Shown piece by piece: positions 8,086 through 16,359 of a DNA stretch of 42,852 nucleotides (the first letter of the stretch is position 1; each line of letters opens with the position of its first letter). The notes beneath the pieces are model-generated. The model made no database searches, was not told the origin of the DNA, and worked only from the letters and a program-made list of their open reading frames with translations. The stretch covers positions 1-42,852 of the forward strand of contig CAYJGF010000022.1 of assembly GCA_964369965.1 (NCBI GenBank). Reading direction: 5' to 3'. This DNA is from CAYJBH01 sp964369965. GTDB taxonomy: Bacteria > Bacillota > Clostridia > Oscillospirales > Ruminococcaceae. Position numbers and translations under genes: made by a program.

Positions 8086-8568
8086 TCACCTGTTTAAGAG
8101 CGCAATTCCGAGGTTAAGATATCCCGCAAAAAGGATCCACGCGAGATACGGCAACATTAAAACACCGGCGAAACGGTCGAGGGAATAGAACTGTTTAATG
8201 TTGATTATCACAAGAATATTTAATGTTAAAATAACAAAAAATGCCGGCCACAAAAGCCCGAATGTGAAAAAGAAAACCGGCCAGGAGAGATTGATAAGCA
8301 GTTGCAGTGCAAAAAGTATCAAGCCACCTGTACGTTTTTGCCCTTTTGGTGATTTATATATGCGGTATACAGCGATGCCCATCAAGGCATATAGGATAGG
8401 CCATACTATGCCGAACAAAACCGACGGAGGTGATAACGGCGGTTTTTGATACAGCTGATAGTCCACAGCCGAGTCACGCGATAGAAGACCGGCAAGACCG
8501 CCTATCAACTCAATGCCCACCACCGAGATTAAAAGACCCAGCCAGTTGTTTTTAAGATAGTTTTTCAT
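8086..8568 (-). CDS. TspO/MBR family membrane protein
   Basis: 160 aa with five hydrophobic segments, the normal TspO size and topology. Typical sequences include the PPLSPPS loop after helix 1, FGIVWPILYALMG, the NLSWPVFFF segment and PYLAWILFAGYLN. TspO proteins bind tetrapyrroles and cholesterol-like ligands and are linked to stress and porphyrin handling. Start at ATG 8568 behind TGAGG; an ATG 24 bp upstream has a poorer SD. It follows the Dabb gene by 59 nt on the same strand and may share its transcript. Confidence 0.93.
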   Translation of the reverse strand: MKNYLKNNWLGLLISVVGIELIGGLAGLLSRDSAVDYQLYQKPPLSPPSVLFGIVWPILYALMGIAVYRIYKSPKGQKRTGGLILFALQLLINLSWPVFFFTFGLLWPAFFVILTLNILVIINIKQFYSLDRFAGVLMLPYLAWILFAGYLNLGIALLNR

Positions 8569-8627
8569 ACGAACCTCATGATTTATTGTCATGAGATATT
8601 ATATGCTGTTAGTAGTCCGATATGCGG

Positions 8628-8921
8628 TTAAATTTCCATATCGCAAAATCCACGCTCCGATATAACGCTGTGGATATATTTTTGACATTCTTTATGTAGC
8701 GGATGCGTGCTGTAATAATCAAGCGCCGTGCGGTCGGTGTACTCGGAATATAGGCAAAGATCATAGCCGCCCTCCTTTATGTTCGGGGCCACCTCCATGC
8801 GTTGCAATCCCTCAATTTTACCTACCAATGCCTCCAGCATTTCTTTTATATTGCTCATCTGTTCTTTTTTCGTCTCGGGTTCGGTTGTGGTGAGCTTCCA
8901 CATTACTACGTGTCTTATCAT
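8628..8921 (-). CDS. Dabb (stress-responsive A/B barrel) domain protein
   Basis: 97 aa. It starts MIRHVVMWKL and ends with the ALDYYSTHPLHKECQKYI segment typical of Dabb proteins (YxxHPxH motif). These are small dimeric ferredoxin-like barrels, mostly of unknown function. ATG at 8921 is preceded by AAAGGAG, which is why the longer upstream frame is not used. TspO lies just downstream. Confidence 0.88.
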   Translation of the reverse strand: MIRHVVMWKLTTTEPETKKEQMSNIKEMLEALVGKIEGLQRMEVAPNIKEGGYDLCLYSEYTDRTALDYYSTHPLHKECQKYIHSVISERGFCDMEI

Positions 8922-8998
8922 TTTCACTCCTTTAAAATTTTTTTTGATAATATTATGGATGTGTAGTACAACCACACCAATAAGGTTAATTACAAAAA

Positions 8999-9026
8999 TT
9001 CGGGCGGTCACATAGAACCGCCCGAA
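8999..9026 (-). terminator. Terminator of the GGGtGRT operon
   Basis: TTCGGGCGGT (8999-9008) pairs with ACCGCCCGAA (9017-9026) over a perfect 10-bp stem. On the minus strand it follows the gene stop at 9040 by 13 nt and is followed by TTTTTGT. Confidence 0.9.
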
Positions 9027-9039
9027 AAGATAATTTAGT

Positions 9040-10050
9040 CTAAAATTTACCTGCTGTCGCCGCCTCTTCCAAGCTGACTGCGACTGCGACGGTCATGCCG
9101 ACCATCGGGTTGTTGCCGGCGCCGATAAGTCCCATCATTTCGACGTGAGCCGGAACGGAGGAGGAGCCTGCAAACTGAGCATCGGAGTGCATACGACCCA
9201 TGGTGTCGGTCATACCATAAGAGGCAGGACCTGCCGCCATGTTGTCGGGGTGCAGAGTACGACCGGTACCACCGCCCGAGGCAACCGAGAAGTATGCCTT
9301 GCCTTTTTCGTTGGTCTCCTTTTTATAAGTTCCTGCGACAGGATGCTGGAAACGGGTCGGGTTGGTGGAGTTGCCGGTAATGGAGACATCAACGCCCTCT
9401 TTCCACATGACCGCAACACCCTCCGTCACATCGTCGACGCCGTAGCAGTTGACCTTAGCGCGCAGACCGCTGGAATAGGATTTACGGAAAACCTCCTCTA
9501 CCTTGCCGGTGGAGTAGTCCATCTTGGTCTCAACAAAGGTGAAACCGTTGATGCGTGAAATAACCTGTGCCGCATCCTTGCCAAGACCGTTGAGGATAAC
9601 ACGCAGCGGATTTTTGCGGACTTTATTTGCCTTTTCTGCGATGCCGATAGCACCCTCCGCCGCGGCAAAGGACTCATGACCTGCAAGGAAGCAGAAACAC
9701 TCGGTGCTCTCTTCAAGTAACATTTTGCCGAGGTTACCGTGTCCTATGCCCACCATGCGCTGGTCGGCGACAGAGCCGGGGATACAAAACGCCTGCAGAC
9801 CCTCACCGATAGCAGCGGCGGCATCGGCGGCACGCTTACATCCTTTTTTGATTGCAATTGCGGCACCGACTATATATGCCCACTTTGCATTCTCAAAGCA
9901 GATGGGTTGGATATTCTCCACCATTTTGTAAACATCAAGTCCTGCGTCCTTTGTAATCTTTTGAGCTTCCTCAATAGAGGCAATTCCGTAGGTGGCGAGT
10001 GTCTCGTTAATCTGCTTTATGCGTCTTTCATATGATTCAAATAATGCCAT
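9040..10050 (-). CDS. GGGtGRT family protein
   Basis: 336 aa, named after the motif seen here as SVASGGGTGRTLHPDN. It is a soluble protein with many glycines and two small Cys-containing patches (QPICFENAKWAY, ECFCFLAGHE). As I recall, members are found next to an Fe-S scaffold-like gene in anaerobes, as here: the NifU/IscU-like gene ends 22 nt upstream. The biochemical role is not established to my knowledge. The start is supported by GGAAAGG upstream of ATG, and a terminator follows. The pairing suggests a role in metal-cluster assembly or a cluster-dependent enzyme. Confidence 0.85.
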   Translation of the reverse strand: MALFESYERRIKQINETLATYGIASIEEAQKITKDAGLDVYKMVENIQPICFENAKWAYIVGAAIAIKKGCKRAADAAAAIGEGLQAFCIPGSVADQRMVGIGHGNLGKMLLEESTECFCFLAGHESFAAAEGAIGIAEKANKVRKNPLRVILNGLGKDAAQVISRINGFTFVETKMDYSTGKVEEVFRKSYSSGLRAKVNCYGVDDVTEGVAVMWKEGVDVSITGNSTNPTRFQHPVAGTYKKETNEKGKAYFSVASGGGTGRTLHPDNMAAGPASYGMTDTMGRMHSDAQFAGSSSVPAHVEMMGLIGAGNNPMVGMTVAVAVSLEEAATAGKF

Positions 10051-10072
10051 GATTATACGTCCTTTCCTTTAA

Positions 10073-10765
10073 CTATTCATGTCTCGGGTCGATAATCTTC
10101 ACGGCATCATCGACACGTCCGTATTGACCTTTTGCCTTTTCCCATGCGGTGGTGGGGTCGTCACCCTTTTTAATAAAGTCGGTCATCTTGCCGAGGCTGA
10201 CGAACTGGTAGCCGATAATCATATCCTCCTCATCAAGGGCGATACCGGTGACATAACCCTCCGCCATTTCGAGGTATCTCGGACCTTTTTTAAGTGTACC
10301 GTACATGGTGCCGACCTGCGAGCGAAGTCCTTTGCCGAGATCCTCAAGACCTGCACCTATTGGCAGACCATCTTCGGAAAATGCACTCTGTGTCCTGCCG
10401 TAGGCAATCTGCAAAAACAACTCCCTCATGGCGGTGTTGATAGCATCACAGACGAGGTCGGTGTTGAGTGCCTCAAGCACGGTGAGTCCGGGCAAAATTT
10501 CCGACGCCATCGCGGCGGAGTGGGTCATGCCGGAACAACCGATAGTCTCGACGAGTGCCTCCTGAATAATACCCTCCTTGACGTTGAGGGTCAACTTACA
10601 TGCACCCTGTTGCGGTGCACACCAGCCCACACCGTGGGTGAGACCGGAAATGTCGGTAATCTGTTGAGATTTAACCCATTTCGCCTCCTGTGGAATTGGT
10701 GCAGCGCCGTGCTTTACGCCCTGGGCAACTGTACACATGTTTTCAACTTCATGTGAATAGATCAT
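10073..10765 (-). CDS. NifU/IscU-like iron-sulfur scaffold protein
   Basis: 230 aa. Cysteines occur in HGVGWCAPQQGACKL and ETIGCSGMTHSAAMA; the second resembles the conserved GCxxxxAS scaffold loop of IscU/NifU N-terminal domains. It is longer than IscU (~130 aa), with a C-terminal extension of roughly 80 residues. I place the start at ATG 10765 (MIYSHEVENM) behind AAGGGAG; the upstream ATG at 10819 lacks an SD. It is followed at 22 nt by the GGGtGRT gene, forming a two-gene operon. The cluster type and client are unknown. Confidence 0.8.
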   Translation of the reverse strand: MIYSHEVENMCTVAQGVKHGAAPIPQEAKWVKSQQITDISGLTHGVGWCAPQQGACKLTLNVKEGIIQEALVETIGCSGMTHSAAMASEILPGLTVLEALNTDLVCDAINTAMRELFLQIAYGRTQSAFSEDGLPIGAGLEDLGKGLRSQVGTMYGTLKKGPRYLEMAEGYVTGIALDEEDMIIGYQFVSLGKMTDFIKKGDDPTTAWEKAKGQYGRVDDAVKIIDPRHE

Positions 10766-10832
10766 ACTAAAACTCCCTTCAAAATTGTATGAATTATAAC
10801 GATGGAAACCTGCCATCATTATATTTGACTAT

Positions 10833-10861
10833 ATTTTAACATATAAAACCGATTTCGTCCA
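10833..10861 (-). promoter_or_regulatory. Probable promoter of the scaffold-GGGtGRT operon
   Basis: Minus-strand TGGACG (10856-10861), 17-nt spacer, TAAAAT (10833-10838). It lies just beyond the stop of the GH3 gene. The -35 match is moderate. Confidence 0.45.
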
Positions 10862-10870
10862 GTCATTTTA

Positions 10871-12760
10871 TTAAAATTTGACCGTCAATGTGCTGTCTCC
10901 CTTTATGAGAACCTTTTTAAAACCGCAGAGGTTTTTGTGTGGTATATACTCATACTTTAACACGGTATAAAGAGTATCGACAGAACTGTTGTTTGTAATG
11001 ACCGCCGTGTTCTCGTCTGTCCAGTTCTCATCAATGTCCGCATAGCTAAGTCCATGACCGAACGCATAAAGCGGTTCACCCTTAAAGAATTTATAGGTGC
11101 GATTTTCCATGCTGTAGTCATCAAAAGGTGGCAACTCGTCGGTGTTTTTATAGAAAGTCACCGGCAGACGACCGCTCGGACTAACATCGCCCAGCAAAAT
11201 TTCGGCGAACGCTGTGCCTGCCTCGGCACCGGGATAAAAGCAATGCAAAACGGCATTGCACTCGGCATCCTGTTTTGTAAGGTTCATGCAACTGCCTGCA
11301 ATGGAGGTGAAAATCATCGGTTTGCCGAGCTTTGCAACCTCGTTATAGAGATCCATCTGCGATTTCGGGAACTCAATATTCTTCTTATCACCGCCGTCGT
11401 CGCCGTTGAAGCCGTCGCCCTCTTCCCCTTCCATGGTGGCGTTGAGACCGAGACAGAATATGACCACATCGGCATTCTTCGCGGCGAGGATTGCCTCATT
11501 CATCGGTTTTTCTTCGTATGCGCCGAGCACATCTTTATAAAGGTGACAACCTGCGGCATACTGAATATTTTCAAAGCGTGATTTTAGCCCACGTAACAGT
11601 GTTGTATAGTCCGACGGCATACCGCTGTAGTTGGCGAGCAGGACAAGTTTATCGTCGGAAAGTGGACCGATAACAGCGATTTTTTCACTGCCTTTGAGCG
11701 GTAGAATACCGTCGTTTTTAAGCATCACAATGCCCTCACGCGCCATCTGTAAGCTCAAATCACGGTGTTTTTTGCACTCCACGACATCGTAGGGGATTTT
11801 ATCATAGACGCAATCGTCGTCAAACATGCCAAGGCGATAACGAGCTGTGAATAGGCGCTCCACCGCCTCGGTGACCGTTTCCTCATCCAGCAGACCGGCG
11901 GCGACCGAGGTTTTCAGCCAGACATATGCCGAGCCACAGTTGAGTTGACAGCCGTTTTTGACCGCAATTGCGGAGCTTTCGGCGGCGTTGGCGGTTATCT
12001 TGTGGTGCTCGTTAATGTCACAGATGGCACCGCAATCGGAGACTACATAGCCGTCAAAGCCAAACTCGCCATATAAAATGCCTTTGAGATAGGTCTCACT
12101 TGCACAAGCCGCCTCACCGTTAATCCTGTTGTATGCGCCCATCACGGAGGAGGGGTCGGCGTTGTCGATGCAATATTTGAACGCCCACAGGTAAGTTTCA
12201 TAAAGGTCTTTTTCACCCACAATAGCGTCAAAGGAGTGCCGATCCGCCTCGGGACCACTGTGGACGGCGTAGTGTTTTATGGTCGCATCCAGCTTGCGAT
12301 ATTTCGGGTCGTCCCCCTCCTGCAAACCTTTAATAAACGCGGTCCCCATCCTGCCGGTCAGATACGGGTCCTCGCCGTAGGTCTCATGTCCCCTGCCCCA
12401 CCTTGGGTCGCGAAAGATATTTATGTTGGGTGACCAGTAGGTCAAACCTTGATATATGTCGGTGTACCCCATCTCACGGTAGCGGTTGTATTTAGCCCTT
12501 GCCTCATCTGAGATTGCACTGCCGACCTCGTTCATAAGCTCGGTATTAAAACTCGCCGCCATGCTGATAGCCTGCGGAAAAACCGTCGCCGCACCGGAGC
12601 GCGCAACACCGTGAAGGCATTCGTTCCACCAGTTGTAGGCAGGCACACCGAGGCGCTCAATTGCCGGCGCGTCATACTTCATCTGGGATAGTTTTTCCGC
12701 AAGGGTCATCTTCGCCACAAGTTCTTTTGCTCGCTGTTTGAATTCCGATTTAAAATTCAT
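10871..12760 (-). CDS. Glycoside hydrolase family 3, probable beta-xylosidase
   Basis: 629 aa. Near the N-terminus PAYNWWNECLHGVARSG and TVFPQAI, then WSPNINIFRDPRWGRGHETY, are characteristic of GH3 beta-xylosidases of the plant/fungal-like subgroup. The nucleophile is Asp242 in GYVVSDCGAI. The (alpha/beta)6 sandwich domain follows. The C-terminal fibronectin III-like domain is very short (about 45 residues after FGHGLSY), so the protein is shorter than many relatives. There is no signal peptide, so it should act in the cytoplasm on imported oligosaccharides. It starts 16 nt after livF with its own SD (GGAGAAATGTC). The xylA/xylB genes nearby support xylosidase activity. Confidence 0.85.
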   Translation of the reverse strand: MNFKSEFKQRAKELVAKMTLAEKLSQMKYDAPAIERLGVPAYNWWNECLHGVARSGAATVFPQAISMAASFNTELMNEVGSAISDEARAKYNRYREMGYTDIYQGLTYWSPNINIFRDPRWGRGHETYGEDPYLTGRMGTAFIKGLQEGDDPKYRKLDATIKHYAVHSGPEADRHSFDAIVGEKDLYETYLWAFKYCIDNADPSSVMGAYNRINGEAACASETYLKGILYGEFGFDGYVVSDCGAICDINEHHKITANAAESSAIAVKNGCQLNCGSAYVWLKTSVAAGLLDEETVTEAVERLFTARYRLGMFDDDCVYDKIPYDVVECKKHRDLSLQMAREGIVMLKNDGILPLKGSEKIAVIGPLSDDKLVLLANYSGMPSDYTTLLRGLKSRFENIQYAAGCHLYKDVLGAYEEKPMNEAILAAKNADVVIFCLGLNATMEGEEGDGFNGDDGGDKKNIEFPKSQMDLYNEVAKLGKPMIFTSIAGSCMNLTKQDAECNAVLHCFYPGAEAGTAFAEILLGDVSPSGRLPVTFYKNTDELPPFDDYSMENRTYKFFKGEPLYAFGHGLSYADIDENWTDENTAVITNNSSVDTLYTVLKYEYIPHKNLCGFKKVLIKGDSTLTVKF

Positions 12761-12776
12761 GACATTTCTCCTTTAT

Positions 12777-13487
12777 CTATCCACCTAAATAGGCTTTTTT
12801 AATGCTATCACTCGCCAAAAGCTCCGCACCGGTGCCGCTGTCCACAATCTTCCCCGTCTCCAGCACATATGCCTTGTTCGCGATGGAAAGTGCCATCTGT
12901 GCGTTCTGCTCCACCAGAAGGATTGTCGTGCCGAGTTTGTTGAGGTTCGCCACAATGTCAAAAATTTGCTCCACCAATATCGGCGCAAGACCCATCGACG
13001 GCTCATCTAACATCAACACCTTGGGGTGGCTCATCATCGCGCGACCCATCGCGAGCATCTGTTGCTCACCGCCCGAAAGGGTGCCGGCTATCTGCTTGGT
13101 GCGCTCTTTCAGGCGAGGGAAAAGGTCGTACACCGTCTCTAAATCCTCATGAAGTGCACTCCCACCGTGTATATATGCGCCCATTTCAAGGTTTTCGAGC
13201 ACCGTCATCTGTTGGAAAATCCGTCGTCCCTCCGGCACAAGTGCAAGCCCTTTTGACACAATCTTATGCGCCGGTGTCCGTGCGAGGTCGTCCCCTGAAA
13301 AGCTGACAGCGCCACTCTTTGTAGGGATTAATCGGGCTATAGTATTAAGTATAGTCGACTTGCCGGCACCGTTCGCACCGATTAGGGTGACTATCTCCCC
13401 CTGTGTGACCGAGAAAGAGACCCCTTTTATAGCGTGAATACTGCCGTAAAATACGTGAATATCGTCCACTTTTAAAATTTCAGACAT
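12777..13487 (-). CDS. livF: Branched-chain amino acid-type ABC transporter ATP-binding protein LivF
   Basis: 236 aa ATPase. Walker A GANGAGKST, signature LSGGEQQMLAMGRAM, Walker B VLMLDEPSMGL. This arrangement and length are typical for LivF of the HAAT family. ATG at 13487 lies 8 nt after AAGGAGG; the upstream GTG would be too close. It forms the second ATPase of the importer with LivG. Confidence 0.93.
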   Translation of the reverse strand: MSEILKVDDIHVFYGSIHAIKGVSFSVTQGEIVTLIGANGAGKSTILNTIARLIPTKSGAVSFSGDDLARTPAHKIVSKGLALVPEGRRIFQQMTVLENLEMGAYIHGGSALHEDLETVYDLFPRLKERTKQIAGTLSGGEQQMLAMGRAMMSHPKVLMLDEPSMGLAPILVEQIFDIVANLNKLGTTILLVEQNAQMALSIANKAYVLETGKIVDSGTGAELLASDSIKKAYLGG

Positions 13488-13489
13488 GC

Positions 13490-14323
13490 TCACACCTCCT
13501 TTTGTTTGCCGAGGTATGCCTCGATAACGGTCGGGTTTGCCTGTATTTCCTCCGGCGTGCCCTTGGCTATCAACTTACCGTAGTTTAAAACGGCAATACC
13601 CTCACATATGTTCATGACAAGGCTCATGTCGTGCTCAATCAATAAAATGGCAATACCGAAATCATCTCGGATTTTGCGAATATTTGCCATAAGCTCCGCC
13701 GTCTCCGATGGGTTCATACCTGCCGCCGGCTCGTCTAAGAGTAGCAGTGACGGGTTGGTGGCAAGTGCACGCACAATCTCCAGTCGACGCTGTGCGCCGT
13801 AGGGTAGACTGGATGCCTCTTTTTTGCCGAGGTCCTGCATGTCAAATATGGAGAGCAGTTCATAGGCGCGTTCCTTTGCCGCCTTTTCCTCCTGCCAATA
13901 TTTCCCTATGCGAAAAAGACCGCTCGCTAAATTGTACTTAATGCTCGCGTCCATCGCAACCTTGACGTTGTCGATAACGCTTAAATTATGAAAAAGCCGT
14001 ATGTTTTGAAAGGTTCTCGCGATTCCGGCGCGGTTGACCTGCACCGTGGACATACCGTGGGTATCCTTGCCGTCGAGGAGGATTGTGCCTGCCGTCGGCT
14101 GATAAACCTTGGTCAAAAGGTTAAATACCGTCGTTTTGCCGGCACCGTTCGGACCGATAAGCCCCGATATTTCAGTTCTGCCGATGGTGAGATTGAGTGC
14201 GTCAACGGCGGCAAGTCCACCAAACGATATGCCGAGGTTAATGCACTCCAAAATAGGCATTTTATTAAGGTCACGTTCCGTGAGCAGTGCGGTCGATGGC
14301 TTAGGATATAGTTTTTCAGACAT
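13490..14323 (-). CDS. livG: Branched-chain amino acid-type ABC transporter ATP-binding protein LivG
   Basis: 277 aa. Walker A GPNGAGKTT, signature LPYGAQRRLEIVRAL (the usual LSYGQQ is altered), Walker B LLLLDEPAAGMNPSE. The N-terminus has ~20 extra residues before MPILECINLG, supported by AAGGAGGG before the ATG at 14323. The start overlaps the livM stop by 8 bp, implying translational coupling. Confidence 0.93.
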   Translation of the reverse strand: MSEKLYPKPSTALLTERDLNKMPILECINLGISFGGLAAVDALNLTIGRTEISGLIGPNGAGKTTVFNLLTKVYQPTAGTILLDGKDTHGMSTVQVNRAGIARTFQNIRLFHNLSVIDNVKVAMDASIKYNLASGLFRIGKYWQEEKAAKERAYELLSIFDMQDLGKKEASSLPYGAQRRLEIVRALATNPSLLLLDEPAAGMNPSETAELMANIRKIRDDFGIAILLIEHDMSLVMNICEGIAVLNYGKLIAKGTPEEIQANPTVIEAYLGKQKEV

Positions 14324-15383
14324 TTACCTTGCCCTCCTTAGCCGAGGAAAACCTCTTTTTTATCGTCTCAATTCTGTCATGGAACTTGGCGTTATTGGTC
14401 GCAATCATCACAAGGATAAGAATAGCGGCATATATTAACATGCGATATTCCGACAGCGAGCCGCGCAGCATCTCCGGCAAGATGGTGAGCAAAGTTGCGG
14501 CGATGATGGAACCGCGGATACTGCCAATACCGCCGAGAACAACAAACATCAGCACCAATATCGAGGTGTTAAAGTCAAATTTGCTTGCATTAACACTGGT
14601 GAAATTCATGGCAAACAGCGTCCCTGCCATGCCGGCGAGCATCGCCGAGATTATAAACGCCATGGATTTATATTTGCTCGGTGATATGCCGACCGACTCG
14701 GCGGCTATACGATTGTCACGAAGTGCCATGACGGCGCGACCGGCACGGCTATTTGTAAAGTTCAAAACGATAAAAAGGGCAAAAATGACCAGTAGAAATC
14801 CGGCAAAAAATGTGGAGGTGCTCTCATATCCGACAGCGCCGATAGCGCCGGAGAGGATCATAACGCCACCCTCGGCAAGCTCTATCGAGTCGTCGGAACC
14901 GGTTGCAAAGTGCAGACCGTTCTCATCGATGCCTATATAAAGAATGTCTATAATATTTTTGATAATCTGCCCGAATGCGAGCGTCACGATAGCGAGATAG
15001 TCACCGCGCAGTCGCAGGACGGGGAAGACGACAGCAATGCTGATAATACCTGCCGCAATCGCGCCGATAACCATGGATATAACAAGCCGTAAAAGGTCAA
15101 ATGTCACCGCGCCCTCAAGCAGGGTCGAGGCGATAATGCCGGTGAATGCACCGATGCTCATAAATCCGGCGTGACCGAGCGAAAGCTCACCCATGATACC
15201 GACCGTTAGGTTGAGCGAAATTGCCATGACAACATAAGCGCATATCGGAATAAGCTGACCTTGAAGTGAGTTGGAGAGGAGACCTGCCGAATTAAGAATT
15301 GTCATGACCATAAACGCAATAACGACCATGGCGTAGGTTATGGTGTTCTTCCTCGTGGTTTTGCTCATATTTTTTATCTTCAT
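14316..15383 (-). CDS. livM: Branched-chain amino acid-type ABC transporter permease LivM
   Basis: About 355 aa with eight or more hydrophobic segments. Motifs typical of LivM include GELSLGHAGFMSIGAF, LRGDYLAIVTLAFGQI and ALRDNRIAAESVGI. An ATG at 15383 follows AAGGTG by 9 nt; a GTG at 15389 directly after the livH stop is an alternative. It forms the membrane channel with LivH. Confidence 0.93.
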   Translation of the reverse strand: MKIKNMSKTTRKNTITYAMVVIAFMVMTILNSAGLLSNSLQGQLIPICAYVVMAISLNLTVGIMGELSLGHAGFMSIGAFTGIIASTLLEGAVTFDLLRLVISMVIGAIAAGIISIAVVFPVLRLRGDYLAIVTLAFGQIIKNIIDILYIGIDENGLHFATGSDDSIELAEGGVMILSGAIGAVGYESTSTFFAGFLLVIFALFIVLNFTNSRAGRAVMALRDNRIAAESVGISPSKYKSMAFIISAMLAGMAGTLFAMNFTSVNASKFDFNTSILVLMFVVLGGIGSIRGSIIAATLLTILPEMLRGSLSEYRMLIYAAILILVMIATNNAKFHDRIETIKKRFSSAKEGKVNV

Positions 15384-15389
15384 ACTCAC

Positions 15390-16274
15390 CTACACCTTCT
15401 CGTGTATCGGTTTGCCCAAAAGTCCGGTGGGGCGAACCAGTAACACGATGATAAGCACCGCAAAGACAATAGCGTCGGAGAGTTGTGTCGAAATATAAGC
15501 CCTGCCGAAAATCTCGATAACGCCGAGCAATATCCCCCCAATCAGCGCACCCGGAATGGAGCCGATACCGCCAAAAACTGCGGCGGTGAACGCCTTAATG
15601 CCCGGCATGGAGCCGAGCGTCGGGGTCATGAGCGGATAGGCGGACAGTAGCAGGACACCGGCAACGGCGGCAAGCGCGGCACCGATAGCAAAGGTCACCG
15701 AAATGGTGAAGTTGACATCTATACCCATCAACTGTGCGGCGCTTTTATCCTCCGACACGGCGCGCATAGCCTTGCCGAGCTTGGTTTTGTTAATAAAAAA
15801 GCTCAACAAAATCATTATAATAACACAGCTTATAATGGTGACGATGGAGGCGGAGGATATAACCATCTGCCCATCAAACAGCGTCACCGGCGGTATCTCA
15901 ATGATGGTGGGGTAGAATTTCGAGCTGGAACCCCATATAAGGAGTGCTAAATTCTGCAAAAGGTAGCTCACACCGATGGCGGTGATGAGCACCGCGAGCG
16001 AGGTAGCCTGCCGCAGTGGTTTATAGGCAAACCGCTCGATGACTATGCCGAGCGCGGTGCAGGCGAGCACCCCGAGCAGGATGGACGGAGCGGCACCGAG
16101 ACCGAGCGTTGATATAGCTATAAAGCTGATATATCCCCCGACCATGATGACATCACCGTGCGCAAAGTTGAGCATCTTGGCAATGCCGTATACCATGGTA
16201 TAGCCCAGTGCAATTATCGCATACACACTGCCCAGACTCAGTCCACTAATGAGATTGTTGAGTATTGATATCAT
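15390..16274 (-). CDS. livH: Branched-chain amino acid-type ABC transporter permease LivH
   Basis: 294 aa hydrophobic permease. GLSLGSVYAIIALGYTMVYG near the N-terminus and the later GIDVNFTISVTFAIGAALA and FGGIGSIPGALIGG segments are family hallmarks. The SD AAGGGG before the ATG lies inside a 12-bp hairpin (16279-16312), so its translation is probably controlled by RNA structure. livK lies upstream, beyond a terminator-like hairpin. Confidence 0.94.
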   Translation of the reverse strand: MISILNNLISGLSLGSVYAIIALGYTMVYGIAKMLNFAHGDVIMVGGYISFIAISTLGLGAAPSILLGVLACTALGIVIERFAYKPLRQATSLAVLITAIGVSYLLQNLALLIWGSSSKFYPTIIEIPPVTLFDGQMVISSASIVTIISCVIIMILLSFFINKTKLGKAMRAVSEDKSAAQLMGIDVNFTISVTFAIGAALAAVAGVLLLSAYPLMTPTLGSMPGIKAFTAAVFGGIGSIPGALIGGILLGVIEIFGRAYISTQLSDAIVFAVLIIVLLVRPTGLLGKPIHEKV

Positions 16275-16278
16275 TATT

Positions 16279-16312
16279 TCACCGCCCCTTATGTTGAAAA
16301 AAGGGGCGGTGA
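16279..16312 (-). promoter_or_regulatory. Hairpin sequestering the livH ribosome binding site
   Basis: TCACCGCCCCTT (16279-16290) and AAGGGGCGGTGA (16301-16312) form a perfect 12-bp stem with a 10-nt loop. In the mRNA the stem contains the whole livH SD, AAGGGG. One arm is shared with the terminator hairpin at 16303-16339, so the two structures exclude each other. Confidence 0.7.
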
Positions 16313-16339
16313 CAGAGATGTTTATATTGTCACAGCCCC
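16297..16339 (-). terminator. livK-livH intercistronic terminator/attenuator
   Basis: GGGGC.GTGAC and GTCAC.GCCCC arms (16329-16339 and 16303-16313) with one mismatch, followed on the minus strand by TTTTTT (16297-16302). It lies ~20 nt after the livK stop. Leaky terminators at this place are known to make the binding protein more abundant than the permease. Confidence 0.75.
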
Positions 16340-16359
16340 ATAATATTCAGATGTTAAAG

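Noticed and set aside
10079..10756. 225-codon plus-strand ORF opposite the scaffold gene
   Set aside because: Antisense to the scaffold gene that carries the Cys motifs; no SD or homology.
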